The notes: generated by a model not told the origin, from the sequence alone. Positions 34,386 through 43,521 are shown, numbered from the stretch's first letter. The stretch is 64,000 nt of DNA from Alphaproteobacteria bacterium (GCA_009929775.1 RZZS01000002.1:1-64000); one strand, 5' to 3'. Made by a program: numbers and translations.

Positions 34386-34414
34386 GGAAAAAGCGGTCAT
34401 AGGCCGCATTTTCC
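34386..34414 (-). terminator. Possible terminator after hisI
   Basis: An inverted repeat GGAAAA-A-GCGG / CCGC-A-TTTTCC with one A-A mismatch and a 7-base loop. On the minus strand the inner GCGG/CCGC stem is followed by TTTTT. It lies 120 bp past the hisI stop in an AT-rich gap, before the start of the GGDEF/EAL gene. Confidence 0.4.
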
Positions 34415-34533
34415 CTTCAATATTAGCTAAAAGTTATTAAGAAGGAATTTAAAATTTATGAAAAGAGCTAGCCCCCCGGCGACATCCACTCCAGTATGGA
34501 TTCGATGGTTCGGGAAGTAAAAAGAAAAAACGC

Positions 34534-34908
34534 CTATTCGGAAAAAATCAGGCTCCGTCCGTCCGAATTAAGAGTGCGATAAAAACAGGTTCTCCGCCCG
34601 GTATGGCATGCACCGGATCCGGTTTGCTCTGCCTTGACGAGAAGCGCGTCCTGGTCGCAGTCGGTGCGTATCTCGCGAACGATCTGAATGTTGCCGCTCT
34701 CCTCGCCTTTAAGCCAAAGGCGGTTTCGCGATCGGCTCCAGTAATAAACTTTTCCGGTCTCAAGCGTTTTCGCAAGTGCTTCTGCGTTCATCCAGGCGAG
34801 CATCAGCACCTCGCCCGTTCCGGCATCCGTCGTCACGACGGGAATAAGCCCCGATTCATTGAATCGGGGTTCGAACGACGTCGTTTCCTCGGTTTCGGGG
34901 TTGTGCAT
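34534..34908 (-). CDS. hisI: Phosphoribosyl-AMP cyclohydrolase (stand-alone HisI)
   Basis: A 124-residue zinc enzyme opening the adenine ring of PR-AMP in histidine synthesis. The catalytic and metal-binding residues are in [14 protein letters not shown] near residue 83 and [15 protein letters not shown] near residue 97, with [10 protein letters not shown] and [11 protein letters not shown] at the N-terminus. It lacks the HisE domain, as is usual in alphaproteobacteria. No other his gene is near. A 49-codon gene of unknown function lies 30 bp upstream on the same strand. Confidence 0.95.
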   Translation of the reverse strand: MHNPETEETTSFEPRFNESGLIPVVTTDAGTGEVLMLAWMNAEALAKTLETGKVYYWSRSRNRLWLKGEESGNIQIVREIRTDCDQDALLVKAEQTGSGACHTGRRTCFYRTLNSDGRSLIFSE

Positions 34909-34938
34909 GAAAGGGAAAGACCTTATGCCGGTGTATTC

Positions 34939-35088
34939 CTATTTTGGGTCTTTATCCTTCTCGGCGCCGGGGGCATCGCCCTTGATCTTCTTGAGCGCCT
35001 GCTCATTCAGCTTCGTGAAGTAGTCTTCCTCGTTCAGGCTTGCGCCGCCTTTTTTGGATTTATTGCCGTCGTCGCGCCGTGTAACCAT
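34939..35088 (-). CDS. Small charged protein (49 aa), unknown
   Basis: The product is very polar (starts MVTRRDDGNKSKKGGASLNE, ends with GAEKDKDPK) and has a short amphipathic middle (YFTKLNEQALKKIKG). It is preceded by a near-perfect Shine-Dalgarno, AAGGAGG, 5-6 bases before the ATG, and is followed by hisI after 30 bp. No family is recognised. The strong ribosome-binding site and codon use like its neighbours are the evidence that it is expressed. Confidence 0.6.
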   Translation of the reverse strand: MVTRRDDGNKSKKGGASLNEEDYFTKLNEQALKKIKGDAPGAEKDKDPK

Positions 35089-35248
35089 GGGCAACCTCCT
35101 TATTACCTACTAGAAGAATAGCATGAGCGTATTAACATTTCCATTTAAATGACCGGACCGATTTCGCCCTGGTTTTGCTCCCGGCGTTGCGAATTGCCGC
35201 ATTTTGTGGGAAAATGATCAAAGCGCGCGTCAAAACAGGCTGTTCTTT

Positions 35249-36643
35249 ATGAAATTTCCTCGTTTCGGTTTTTTCGCCTTTTGTCTTTTGGTCTTCTCGC
35301 CACAAACCTCGACAGCCCAGCTCGCCGGGAGCGATACCGCGCCGGGTGCTTCCTGCGCGGGGTTCCCGACGGGCGCAACCCGTCTGGTGGCCGATGCGGA
35401 CGGCAACGGCGCAGATGTCACGCTCGTCTGTGACGGGACTAACTGGCAGGCTGCCGGGGTCAGGGTGGGAAACGATACGGCGTCTTGCGTAGCCGCCAAG
35501 GAGGGAACGATCCGCTATACCGGAGGTTCTCCGGCCTGGGAGTATTGTGACGGGAGTGGCTGGCTCCCTTTTGAGTCAGCCGGGGGCGGCGGATGTTCGG
35601 CCCCGGCTGACTGCCCCGACCCCGGAGACACTTGCACGGACGGGAGTAAATTCGCGGGCTTCGTGAACATCGGAGAAGCGTGCGAGGTTCTTTATGTTGC
35701 TGCGGCAGATCAGGTCAGCGATCAAACTGACGCCTGGGGCCTTACGGGCGATACTGGCGCGGATGACTGGGAGAACGGGGTTACCAATCACCGGTGGATC
35801 GTCGCGAACAGAACGCTAAGCAGCTATCCGGCATTTGAGACCTGCGCCAATCTCTCTCTTCATACCCATGACGACTGGTATCTGCCGGCCTATCAGGAAT
35901 TCTTTACGCTGACGCAAAACAGCAGCGCGATCACCGGTTTCGAGTTTAGCGAGGATTACTGGATCTCCACGGAGTACAATGGCATTAACGGCAATGCCTT
36001 CATGGGAAAAGCTGGTCCGCCGGGGGGCTCGAATACTGTAAAGACGGCGACGAACAATGTGCGTTGCGTCCGCCGCGAAGGGGCGTGCCCGGACGTGGGA
36101 AATGTGTGCGGGGACGGAACGGTTTACGCCGGGTTCAGCCCGGACGGGGATGTGCCGATGTTTACGATGCCCGCGGATGCGGGGCAGATCGACTGGAATA
36201 ACGGCACCGGCAATCTGATAGACACATCAATGGTGAATTGCGCAAATGCAACGCCGGGTACCTCGCCTAGCTGCCAGACGGGGGAAGATAACACGACCTT
36301 CCTGGTAGGTCTGTCCAATGCGGACGCGCCTTACGAGGCGGCTCTTTTTTGCCATTGTCTTGGGAAAGATACGACGGGCGTTTGCGCGAGCGATCCCGCA
36401 AGCGGTTTCAATGCCTATGGTTACAGCGACTGGTATCTTCCTGCGCAGGACGAACTGTACGAGCTTAGGGTCAACAGAACGGCGATCGGCGGATTCGACG
36501 TAACGGGTGCCTGGCCCTCCGGATTTTACTGGTCGTCTTCCGAAAGCGGTGCTTCGGGCGCTGCGCGGCAGCGGTTTGATAACGGTACGCAGGGAACGAC
36601 CAACAAGAATAATACGCTCTCTGTCCGCTGTGTCCGGAAGTGA
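35249..36643 (+). CDS. Secreted Cys-rich protein with two DUF1566/Lcl-type domains (copy A)
   Basis: A 464-residue secreted protein. The signal peptide (FGFFAFCLLVFSPQTSTA-Q) is followed by a repeat-like module with LVCDGTNWQAAGVRVG and TIRYTGG...EYCDGSGW, then two DUF1566-type domains of C-lectin-like character: the first with DDWYLPAYQEF, DYWISTEY and NNVRCVRR, the second with DWYLPAQDEL, FYWSSSES and SVRCVRK. Many cysteines imply disulphides. Function is unknown; such domains occur in surface proteins and in targets of diversity-generating retroelements, but no retroelement is visible. A close paralogue follows 68 bp downstream. Confidence 0.75.
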   Translation: MKFPRFGFFAFCLLVFSPQTSTAQLAGSDTAPGASCAGFPTGATRLVADADGNGADVTLVCDGTNWQAAGVRVGNDTASCVAAKEGTIRYTGGSPAWEYCDGSGWLPFESAGGGGCSAPADCPDPGDTCTDGSKFAGFVNIGEACEVLYVAAADQVSDQTDAWGLTGDTGADDWENGVTNHRWIVANRTLSSYPAFETCANLSLHTHDDWYLPAYQEFFTLTQNSSAITGFEFSEDYWISTEYNGINGNAFMGKAGPPGGSNTVKTATNNVRCVRREGACPDVGNVCGDGTVYAGFSPDGDVPMFTMPADAGQIDWNNGTGNLIDTSMVNCANATPGTSPSCQTGEDNTTFLVGLSNADAPYEAALFCHCLGKDTTGVCASDPASGFNAYGYSDWYLPAQDELYELRVNRTAIGGFDVTGAWPSGFYWSSSESGASGAARQRFDNGTQGTTNKNNTLSVRCVRK

Positions 36644-36711
36644 TACCTGACATCCGGGGCGGGCTTTGGAACATGGAATGTGACAAGTTGAAAACCGAAC
36701 TCGAGGCCGCT

Positions 36712-38049
36712 ATGCGAAACGTGTCGAAATACTCTCTCGCAGTCGCGATTTTCGCGTGCGCGGTTCTGCCGACCAGCGCTCTCGCCCAGCTTGCCGGGAC
36801 CGACACAGCGCCGGGAGCGTCTTGCGCCGGGTTTCCGACGGGTGCAACCCGCGTGGTGGCCGACGCAGACGGAAACGGGGCGGAGGTAACGCTTGTCTGC
36901 GATGGCACGAACTGGCAGGCGGCCGGGGTCAGGGTCGGTGCGGATAGCGCTGCATGCGGCTCGGCTAATGAGGGGACGATTCGCTACACCGGAGGGACGC
37001 CTCCCTTCGAATATTGCGACGGCAGCGACTGGACCGAATTTGACGAGACGGGCGGCGGTGGATGCACCGCCCCGGTGGATTGTTCCACGCCCGGGGCCAC
37101 ATGTTCGGACGGCAGCAAGTTCGCGGGATTCGTCATTGACGGGACATCCTGCGCAGCCCTCTATGTCGCCGCGTCCGACCAGGTTAGCGACCAGTCGGAT
37201 GCGTGGGGTCCGGGATCAACCGATACCGGTGCCGACGACTGGGAAAACGGGGCAGCCAATCACCGATGGATCGTCGCGAACACAACGCTCAGTAGTTATC
37301 CGGCCTTCGAGACCTGCGCGAACCTGTCGCTGCACAGCAAGACCGACTGGTATCTGCCCTCAGGCCACGAGATGATCGTTCTGGTGAAAAACCGCAGCGC
37401 TATCGGAGGTTTCGAGGGGGGAGAAGACTATTGGACGTCGACGGAGCTTATAGCGAACAATGGCATCGAAGGTGTGTTTGGTCCGGTCGGGTTCTCCAAT
37501 GACCTCAAGACGAGGACGAATAACGTCCGCTGCGTCCGCCGCGAAGGCGCGTGTCCGGACGTGGGAAATGTGTGCGAGGACGGAACGGTTTACGCCGGGT
37601 TCAGCCCGGATGGTAATGTGCCGATGTTTACGACGCCGGCTGACCAAAGTTCAGGCGCTGCTTGGGGGACATACAATTTCCCGACGGGTTCAACCTCTAC
37701 GATTACAGGGGCCACCAACACCGCGGATATCTATGCCCATGTCTCGAACGGCGATGGTCTTTACAATCCCGGGGACGGCACGACGTCTAACGCCTTTGTT
37801 GTTTGTGCGGAACTAGGTGCCTACAGGCATTCCGACTGGTATGTTCCCGCGCTCGACGAGCTTGAGGTTTTGGTAACAAACCGAAGCGCCATCGGCGGGT
37901 TTGACACGACGTCGGGTTACCCCGTTAGCTACTACTGGTCTTCCTCGGAGAGCAGCGGCGACGTTGCACAGCGTTGGGACTTCGGAACGCCATGGCCCGG
38001 TACCAATAACAAGAACATAATGTTGTCCGTGCGCTGTGTCAGAAAATAG
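36712..38049 (+). CDS. Secreted Cys-rich protein with two DUF1566/Lcl-type domains (copy B)
   Basis: A 445-residue paralogue of the preceding gene with the same plan: signal peptide (SLAVAIFACAVLPTSALA-Q), LAGTDTAPGASCAGFP module, LVCDGTNWQAAGVRVG, EYCDGSDW, then two DUF1566-type domains with DWYLPSGHEM...DYWTSTE...NNVRCVRR and DWYVPALDEL...YYWSSSES...SVRCVRK. Divergence is greatest in the middle of the second domain; the linker between domains is almost identical in DNA to copy A. ATG at 36712 is preferred because it starts the signal peptide; an in-frame ATG at 36673 would add 13 residues. Confidence 0.75.
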   Translation: MRNVSKYSLAVAIFACAVLPTSALAQLAGTDTAPGASCAGFPTGATRVVADADGNGAEVTLVCDGTNWQAAGVRVGADSAACGSANEGTIRYTGGTPPFEYCDGSDWTEFDETGGGGCTAPVDCSTPGATCSDGSKFAGFVIDGTSCAALYVAASDQVSDQSDAWGPGSTDTGADDWENGAANHRWIVANTTLSSYPAFETCANLSLHSKTDWYLPSGHEMIVLVKNRSAIGGFEGGEDYWTSTELIANNGIEGVFGPVGFSNDLKTRTNNVRCVRREGACPDVGNVCEDGTVYAGFSPDGNVPMFTTPADQSSGAAWGTYNFPTGSTSTITGATNTADIYAHVSNGDGLYNPGDGTTSNAFVVCAELGAYRHSDWYVPALDELEVLVTNRSAIGGFDTTSGYPVSYYWSSSESSGDVAQRWDFGTPWPGTNNKNIMLSVRCVRK

Positions 38050-38082
38050 TTATGAAGCGCGATGTTTGACCCAGGGGATATT

Positions 38083-38636
38083 ATGCGATTCGCCTTTCAG
38101 CTGTCCGGATTTATCATTGTTGGCAACCTCTCCTCTGTATGGCGGCCTTTTTCCCGCTTTCGCTCAGCTTGCGGGGACCGACACGGCGCTGGGAGCTTCC
38201 TGTGCAGGGTTTCCTGTGGGGGCAAGCCGTGTCGTCGCGGATGCGGACGGGAACGGCCTCGTCGTGCCGGACGGGGGAAGCGAACACGACCTATCTGGTT
38301 TGGCTGTCGGATACGGCCTCGCCTTACGAGGCGGCGCTGTACTGTTACTGCCTTGGCAAGCCTGCGACGGGGACCTGTTCGAGCGACCCGACAGGCGGAG
38401 CCGACGGTTACGGTTATAGCGACTGGTATCTGCCGGCTCAGGACGAAATTGATGTGATGTACGACAACAAGACGTCTATTGGCGGATTTAACACGACCGG
38501 ATTTCCGCCCGCTGGCAATTACTGGTCGTCGTCAGAGGTGTCTTCCATGGCGGCAAAGCACCAGCCCTTCAGTAGCGGCCTTCAAAGCGGTTCTCCCAAG
38601 TCAAACGCGGCATCCGTGCGCTGCGTCCGGCGATGA
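38083..38636 (+). pseudogene. Degenerate third copy of the DUF1566 protein
   Basis: The 5' part encodes a frameshifted signal peptide (MRFAFQLSGFIIVGNL in one frame, then AQLAGTDTALGASCAGFP in another). Near 38255 the reading frame jumps from VADADGNG directly to the equivalent of the second domain (CRTGEANTTYLVWLSD...DWYLPAQDEI...YWSSSE...SVRCVRR), so roughly 800 bp found in copies A and B are missing and the frame changes again. At least two lesions make a functional secreted product unlikely, although the last 120 codons form an intact open frame. It directly follows copy B, so the cluster arose by tandem duplication and decay. Confidence 0.8.
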
Positions 38637-38773
38637 TGAGATTTTCCGCTATTCTCGATGTTTTCCGGATGTTGAATCTCTCGCTGTCCTTGCAACGATA
38701 AAAAGAAAATTAATCATTTCATTCAATAATATGTTCGGGGCGATCTATCGTCCCGTTCTTTAACGAGGATGAA

Positions 38774-39679
38774 ATGAAGGTCATACAGGAAAGTTCCGAA
38801 CACCATTTCCTGACCTGTCTGGAGAGTCTCAAGGCCGATCCGTCCGGGTGGGTCACGATGCATTTCAGTTTTTCGCGGCGTCTCGACCACGATTCGATCA
38901 TTGAAGATCCCGAGCGGATTAGCGAGAAGCTTGCAAAAATGCGGACGGCGAGCGAGGCGTTTTTGGCGGACCTGCTGCGCTGCGCGCGGTCGTATGAGGA
39001 TGGCCTGCTCTACCTCTTTGCCGACAATGACGTGTTGCTGCTTGCAAAAGCCGCAAACACCGACAAACAGGCGCGCGCCCGGGAAATTTTCAGATGCGCG
39101 ACCGACAGGTTCGGCGGGAAGCAGGCCGATTACGGGCATCTGTCCGACGATCTTTACCTGTTTCAGAGGCTGGCGGACGAGAAGTTCCTGACCGCGAGGC
39201 GGCTCGCCGCGTACCGCATGATGGCCGAAGTCAATACGGTTGCCAGCATCGGCGTCCGCCGAAAGCGGCGCGAAGATCCGCTGGTCCTGATTGTTGAAGA
39301 TGATCGCTTTACGGCGTCGTACGCCTCTAACATTCTGAACAAGCAGTATGACGTACTTCTGGCCAGAACGGGCGAGGAGGGCATCATCTATTATATCGAA
39401 AGCGCCCCGGACATCGTCTTTCTCGATATCCACCTGCCCGGTCTCACGGGGCACCAGACCTTGAACGCGATCAAAAAGGCAGATCCGGAAGCCTTTGCGA
39501 TTATGCTGAGCGTCGACACGGAGAAGACCAACGTTCTGAACGCGCACGTCAACGGCGCGCACGGGTTTCTCAAGAAGCCGTTCTCCAAAGACCGGTTGCT
39601 CGCAACCGTCCAGAAATCACCCTTCATCCGCCGCGTGAAGGCAGCGGGCCATCCTTCGCAGACAGATTTCTACAGCTAG
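38774..39679 (+). CDS. Response regulator with unknown N-terminal domain and C-terminal receiver
   Basis: A 301-residue cytoplasmic protein. Residues 1-160 are an unrecognised helical domain (LLRCARSYEDGLLYLFADNDVLLLAKA, then LYLFQRLADEKFLTARRLAAYRMM). Residues 168-285 are a receiver domain with the acidic pair Asp176/Asp177, phosphoacceptor Asp218 in VFLDIHLPG and Lys268 in FLKKPF. There is no output domain after REC, so the N-terminal part may be the output or an adaptor. No kinase gene is adjacent; it stands alone between the DUF1566 cluster and the LysM gene. Start ATG 38774 has GAGGA just upstream. Confidence 0.8.
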   Translation: MKVIQESSEHHFLTCLESLKADPSGWVTMHFSFSRRLDHDSIIEDPERISEKLAKMRTASEAFLADLLRCARSYEDGLLYLFADNDVLLLAKAANTDKQARAREIFRCATDRFGGKQADYGHLSDDLYLFQRLADEKFLTARRLAAYRMMAEVNTVASIGVRRKRREDPLVLIVEDDRFTASYASNILNKQYDVLLARTGEEGIIYYIESAPDIVFLDIHLPGLTGHQTLNAIKKADPEAFAIMLSVDTEKTNVLNAHVNGAHGFLKKPFSKDRLLATVQKSPFIRRVKAAGHPSQTDFYS

Positions 39680-39764
39680 TCTCCCGGGGGGGGGCGATTC
39701 CGGCGCGGTTATTCTCCGCCCAAATTCGACAAGCGGTTCGGATATTTTTAATAATTATGGCGTA

Positions 39765-39784
39765 ACTTATGTATAACCATAAGT
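39765..39784. promoter_or_regulatory. Palindrome just before the LysM gene
   Basis: A 7-bp perfect inverted repeat, ACTTATG and CATAAGT, around a 6-base TATAAC centre, 15 bases before the ATG at 39800 in a locally AT-rich stretch. Its position fits an operator or a short 5'-leader hairpin. Confidence 0.35.
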
Positions 39785-39799
39785 CAGGGCGAGGGTGTT

Positions 39800-41473
39800 A
39801 TGCCAGAAGAGAGAGCAGGAACAGGAGGCGAGGACGCGGCTGCCGAGTATCTTGTTCGCGGTGGCGACAACCTGTCCGAAATCGCCCGAAGGCATGGCGT
39901 TGCGGATTGGCAGGCGCTTGTCAAACTGAACAAGGACAGGTATCCGGGGCTTGAAGAGAATCCTGGCAATATCCAGCCCGGATGGGTTCTTCGGCTGAGG
40001 GATGGCGAACCTCTCGGCAACGCGCAAAATATCATGCCTCAGGGCGATCACGCGGAGACAACTGAAACCTATACAGTTAAGGGCGGCGACAATCTGTCGA
40101 CTATTGCGGCAAAAAACGGAATCAGCGACTGGCAAAGCCTTGTCGAATGGAACCGCGACCGATATCCAGGCCTCGTCGACAGGCCGGAGGAGATCAAGGC
40201 AGGTTGGGAGTTGAGACTTGAAGGTACCGCGCCGCGGGGGCATGCTGCGGCACCTCGTCCGGATTTGCGCGCAGATCTTCCGAGGCCTGCGGAACATTTC
40301 GCTGTGGCGGCCCTCCAGCAGCCACGTCCGCCGGATTCCGTCGAAACGTATACTGTCGAAGGCGGCGACAGCCTGTCGACTATTGCGGCAAAAAACGGGA
40401 TTAGCGACTGGCGCGAACTTGTTGCCCTCAACAAGGACACGTATCCCGGTCTGGTTGATGATCCGGGGAATATCCAAAAAGGATGGAAACTGAAACTTCG
40501 GGAAGCTGCGGGACCAGCCGTGGGTAACGGTATGGTGGCAGAGGATCCGGGCGTTGCCGGAGGTGCAGAGGAAGAATTCCTCGCGGATGTTCGGCAAAAC
40601 GTTGAGGAAGCGCTTGATGTTGCCGGTGTGGGCGCTCCAGCGGAAGGCATCTCTGGAGGTAGTGGCAACCCATTCCGTCTAAGGGGTAAGCTGGCCGAGC
40701 TGGCCGGGGCACTCGAAGGTGTCGATCCCGTGCGGGCCGCAATCGTGCTTCAAGGAGCGTCCCACCTGGGGGTGAAGGAAACCGGGGAGAACAGGGGCCC
40801 CGACGTTGATCGGTATATCACGCAAGCGGATGGGCGGATGCGCTCAGGTGTTCCCTGGTGCGCGGTTTACGGCAGTTGGTCCATCGACCAGGTTGAGCGC
40901 TTCGCGGGAATTGGCAAAGACGAGTTCGTTAAGGGAAGTATGAGAAATCATGAAGTTATGGGCTGGATTCGAAAGAACCATCCCGATGCGATCCGGTCGT
41001 TGTCGGAATATACGCCTCAGCCCGGAGACTTCGCCATTATCGATCGTGTCGATCCCGAGAAGCCGGATCACTTTACCCTTTTTGCCTATGCGAAACGCGG
41101 CGAGGGCGGAACGATCGAAGCGGTTACCATCGACGGGAACTCGGACGACAGCGTTGCGAGCACCGAGCGGACGATTGATACGACAAAGTCCGTTGGTGGC
41201 GGGAAGGGCGTTGAATATGACGAAGGCGAGAACATGTATGTTGTCGATATCAGTCGACTGCCAAATTATGACCGGTTGCAAAGCCGGTTCAACGCAAGGG
41301 CCGCGAGCTTCCAACCGGTTGCTCCGATCGATGCCGGTTATCAGCCTGATGCGGGTTCGTTCCAAAAAGTCTTCGATTTCATCGCATCGGCAAGGCAGCC
41401 GCCCCTTCCGGAAGGGATCGCCGATGCAGGTCCCGGCGCTGTCAGAACGAATACGATGACACCGCCGCTTTAG
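39800..41473 (+). CDS. Triple-LysM protein with CHAP-like (NlpC/P60-related) domain
   Basis: A 557-residue protein with three LysM repeats (about residues 16-67, 89-140, 183-233), each with YxVxGGDNLSxIA and DRYPGL-type ends, then a linker and a CHAP-like domain starting VLQGASHLGVKETGENRGP near residue 317. The likely nucleophile is Cys354 in GVPWCAVYGSW and the His is in PDHFTLFAY. Such proteins bind and cut peptidoglycan. There is no signal peptide, which is unexpected for a wall-active enzyme; export by another route or release by lysis is possible. Repeats 2 and 3 share almost identical DNA. The stop overlaps the convergent folE stop. Confidence 0.8.
   Translation: MPEERAGTGGEDAAAEYLVRGGDNLSEIARRHGVADWQALVKLNKDRYPGLEENPGNIQPGWVLRLRDGEPLGNAQNIMPQGDHAETTETYTVKGGDNLSTIAAKNGISDWQSLVEWNRDRYPGLVDRPEEIKAGWELRLEGTAPRGHAAAPRPDLRADLPRPAEHFAVAALQQPRPPDSVETYTVEGGDSLSTIAAKNGISDWRELVALNKDTYPGLVDDPGNIQKGWKLKLREAAGPAVGNGMVAEDPGVAGGAEEEFLADVRQNVEEALDVAGVGAPAEGISGGSGNPFRLRGKLAELAGALEGVDPVRAAIVLQGASHLGVKETGENRGPDVDRYITQADGRMRSGVPWCAVYGSWSIDQVERFAGIGKDEFVKGSMRNHEVMGWIRKNHPDAIRSLSEYTPQPGDFAIIDRVDPEKPDHFTLFAYAKRGEGGTIEAVTIDGNSDDSVASTERTIDTTKSVGGGKGVEYDEGENMYVVDISRLPNYDRLQSRFNARAASFQPVAPIDAGYQPDAGSFQKVFDFIASARQPPLPEGIADAGPGAVRTNTMTPPL
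40094..40412 (+). repeat. Two near-identical 40-bp direct repeats inside LysM units 2 and 3
   Basis: The copies are at 40094-40133 and 40373-40412 and differ at only two bases. They encode LSTIAAKNGISDW in both LysM units, showing a recent internal duplication or gene conversion. Confidence 0.9.
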
Positions 41474-42084
41474 GCGATTGTTCTCGTTGCATCCAGAAAG
41501 CGCTGTCTTGCGTCCAGATTCGCTAGGAAGATCCCTGTAAACTTTGTCGTGAGGGTCGAGGAGTCGATTTTTTGCGCGCCGCGCGTGCTCATGCACTGGT
41601 GGTTGGCGTCGATCAGGACAGCAACGCCTTTCGGGGAGAGGGTCTGATCGATTGCTTCCGCGATCTCGCGGGTCATGTTTTCCTGGGATACAAGGCGCTT
41701 TGCGAAAATATCGACGACGCGCGCGAGCTTGGATATGCCGACGATCCTCTCGCCCGGCCAGTAGGCGACGTGCGCCTTGCCGATGATAGGCACGATGTGG
41801 TGCTCGCAATGGGCGACGAAATCGATGTTCTTCACGAGGACCATGTCGTCATAGCCCGTGATGTCCTCGAACGTTTTGCCCAGGATCTTTGCCGGGTCTT
41901 CATCATAGCCTGAAAAAAACTCGTCGAAAGCGCGTACGAAGCGGGCCGGAGTTTCAATCAGGCCGTCCCGCATCGGGTCCTCGCCGATATAGCGCAGCAG
42001 CGTGCGCACGGCTTCCTCGGCCTCTTCGCGCGAAGGGGTCTCGTCATTCCTGTTTACAGGCATCTTGACAGCTTCTATGGTCAT
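41470..42084 (-). CDS. folE: GTP cyclohydrolase I
   Basis: A 204-residue enzyme converting GTP to dihydroneopterin triphosphate at the head of folate synthesis. Zinc ligands are in [13 protein letters not shown] and [11 protein letters not shown], and the catalytic region [21 protein letters not shown] is complete. The ATG at 42084 is chosen because CGGAAG precedes it at good spacing; an upstream TTG at 42120 would add 12 residues. It is divergent from cysS with only 48 bp between starts, which must hold both promoters. Its stop overlaps the convergent LysM gene stop by three bases. Confidence 0.95.
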   Translation of the reverse strand: MTIEAVKMPVNRNDETPSREEAEEAVRTLLRYIGEDPMRDGLIETPARFVRAFDEFFSGYDEDPAKILGKTFEDITGYDDMVLVKNIDFVAHCEHHIVPIIGKAHVAYWPGERIVGISKLARVVDIFAKRLVSQENMTREIAEAIDQTLSPKGVAVLIDANHQCMSTRGAQKIDSSTLTTKFTGIFLANLDARQRFLDATRTIA

Positions 42085-42132
42085 GGCTTCCGTAATACTG
42101 AACTCAATGCGAAAAGCCAAGTTTATTCCGCC

Positions 42133-43515
42133 ATGAACGACTTAAGTCTCTATAACAGCCTGACCCGTCGGAAAGAGGTCTTTACGCCGATCGATGGAAG
42201 TCATGTCCGCATGTATGCCTGCGGGCCGACCGTTTACAACTACGCCCATATCGGCAACGCGCGGATGGCGGTGGTGTTCGATCTGTTCGCGCGGTTGCTC
42301 CGTACGCTGTACCCGAAGGTGACGTACGTCTCGAACATTACGGATATCGAGGACAAAATTATCGCGGCGGCGGAGGCGTCCGGCGAGACGGTCGAAACCA
42401 TCACCCGCCGCTATGCCGGTATCTACAACAGCGATATGGCCGCGCTCGGCGTTCGCGAGCCGGATTTCCAGCCGCGCGCGACCGAGACGATTCCCGAAAT
42501 GCTGAACCTGATCGGGTCGTTGATTCAACAGGGGCATGCGTACGCCGCCGAGGGGCATGTCCTCTTCCACGTGCCCTCCTTTGCCAATTACGGCGGGTTG
42601 TCGGGCCGTCCACGCGACGAGCAGATCGCCGGCGCGCGGGTCGAGGTGGCCCCCTACAAGCGGGACCCCGCCGATTTCGTCCTCTGGAAGCCGAGCGCGC
42701 CGCACCAGCCGGGCTGGGACAGCCCCTGGGGACGCGGTCGCCCGGGCTGGCACATCGAGTGTTCGGCGATGAGCGAGAAGCTTCTCGGCCTGCCCTTCGA
42801 CGTCCATGGTGGCGGCGCGGACCTGAAGTTTCCGCACCACGAAAACGAGATCGCCCAGAGCTGTTGCGCCCACGGAACCGAAGACGACCTGGCGTCCTTC
42901 GCAAAGATCTGGGTTCATAACGGTTTTCTCACGGTCGAGGGTGAGAAGATGTCGAAGTCGCTTGGCAATGTGATCCTTGCGCATGACGTGTTAAAGCGCA
43001 TGCCCGGCGAAGCGATCCGCTACATGCTCCTGACCGCCCATTACCGCCAGCCGCTCGACTGGACCGAAGACGGGCTGCAGCAATCGAAACGTACGCTCGA
43101 CCGGATGTATCAGCGCCTGCGCGAACTGAAAGGCGCTGATGTGCCGGAGAATCTGGCGGTTCCGGAAACGGTGCTGGAGGCGCTGTGCGACGACCTCAAC
43201 ACACCAAGGGCGCTTGCGGCGCTGAACGCACTGGTGAGGAGTGACGAAGACCCGTCGGTTCTGAAAGGCCGCATCGTCGCCGCGGGAGGTCTTCTCGGTT
43301 TGTTGCAGCAGGACCCGGACGCATGGCTCGGTTACGGGCAGGCCGACGCGGGCGACACCGTGGACGCAGAGCGGATCGGCAAGCTGCTCGAAGAGCGTCA
43401 ACAGGCCCGCAAGGACCGCAACTTCGCCCGCGCCGACGAGATTCGGGACCAGCTCGCCTCAGAGGGCATTGCCATTGAGGACACGCCGCAAGGGTCGCAG
43501 TGGAAGAAGGCTTGA
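42133..43515 (+). CDS. cysS: Cysteinyl-tRNA synthetase
   Basis: A 460-residue class I synthetase that charges tRNA-Cys. The HIGH motif is AHIGNAR near residue 38, KMSKS is at about residue 275 ([11 protein letters not shown]), and the zinc ligands are Cys30, Cys in HIECSAM, and His/Glu in [10 protein letters not shown]. The C-terminal anticodon domain ends normally ([22 protein letters not shown]). The gene ends 6 bp before the convergent prepilin-like gene stop. Confidence 0.97.
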   Translation: MNDLSLYNSLTRRKEVFTPIDGSHVRMYACGPTVYNYAHIGNARMAVVFDLFARLLRTLYPKVTYVSNITDIEDKIIAAAEASGETVETITRRYAGIYNSDMAALGVREPDFQPRATETIPEMLNLIGSLIQQGHAYAAEGHVLFHVPSFANYGGLSGRPRDEQIAGARVEVAPYKRDPADFVLWKPSAPHQPGWDSPWGRGRPGWHIECSAMSEKLLGLPFDVHGGGADLKFPHHENEIAQSCCAHGTEDDLASFAKIWVHNGFLTVEGEKMSKSLGNVILAHDVLKRMPGEAIRYMLLTAHYRQPLDWTEDGLQQSKRTLDRMYQRLRELKGADVPENLAVPETVLEALCDDLNTPRALAALNALVRSDEDPSVLKGRIVAAGGLLGLLQQDPDAWLGYGQADAGDTVDAERIGKLLEERQQARKDRNFARADEIRDQLASEGIAIEDTPQGSQWKKA

Positions 43516-43521
43516 TTGGCG

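Noticed and set aside
35249-38636. A diversity-generating retroelement acting on the DUF1566 genes
   Set aside because: No reverse transcriptase, accessory protein or template repeat is in the window, so only the target-like domain type is seen.
39686-39694. A run of nine G after the response regulator stop
   Set aside because: It lies 100 bp before the next start and outside promoter elements; phase variation cannot be inferred from one copy.
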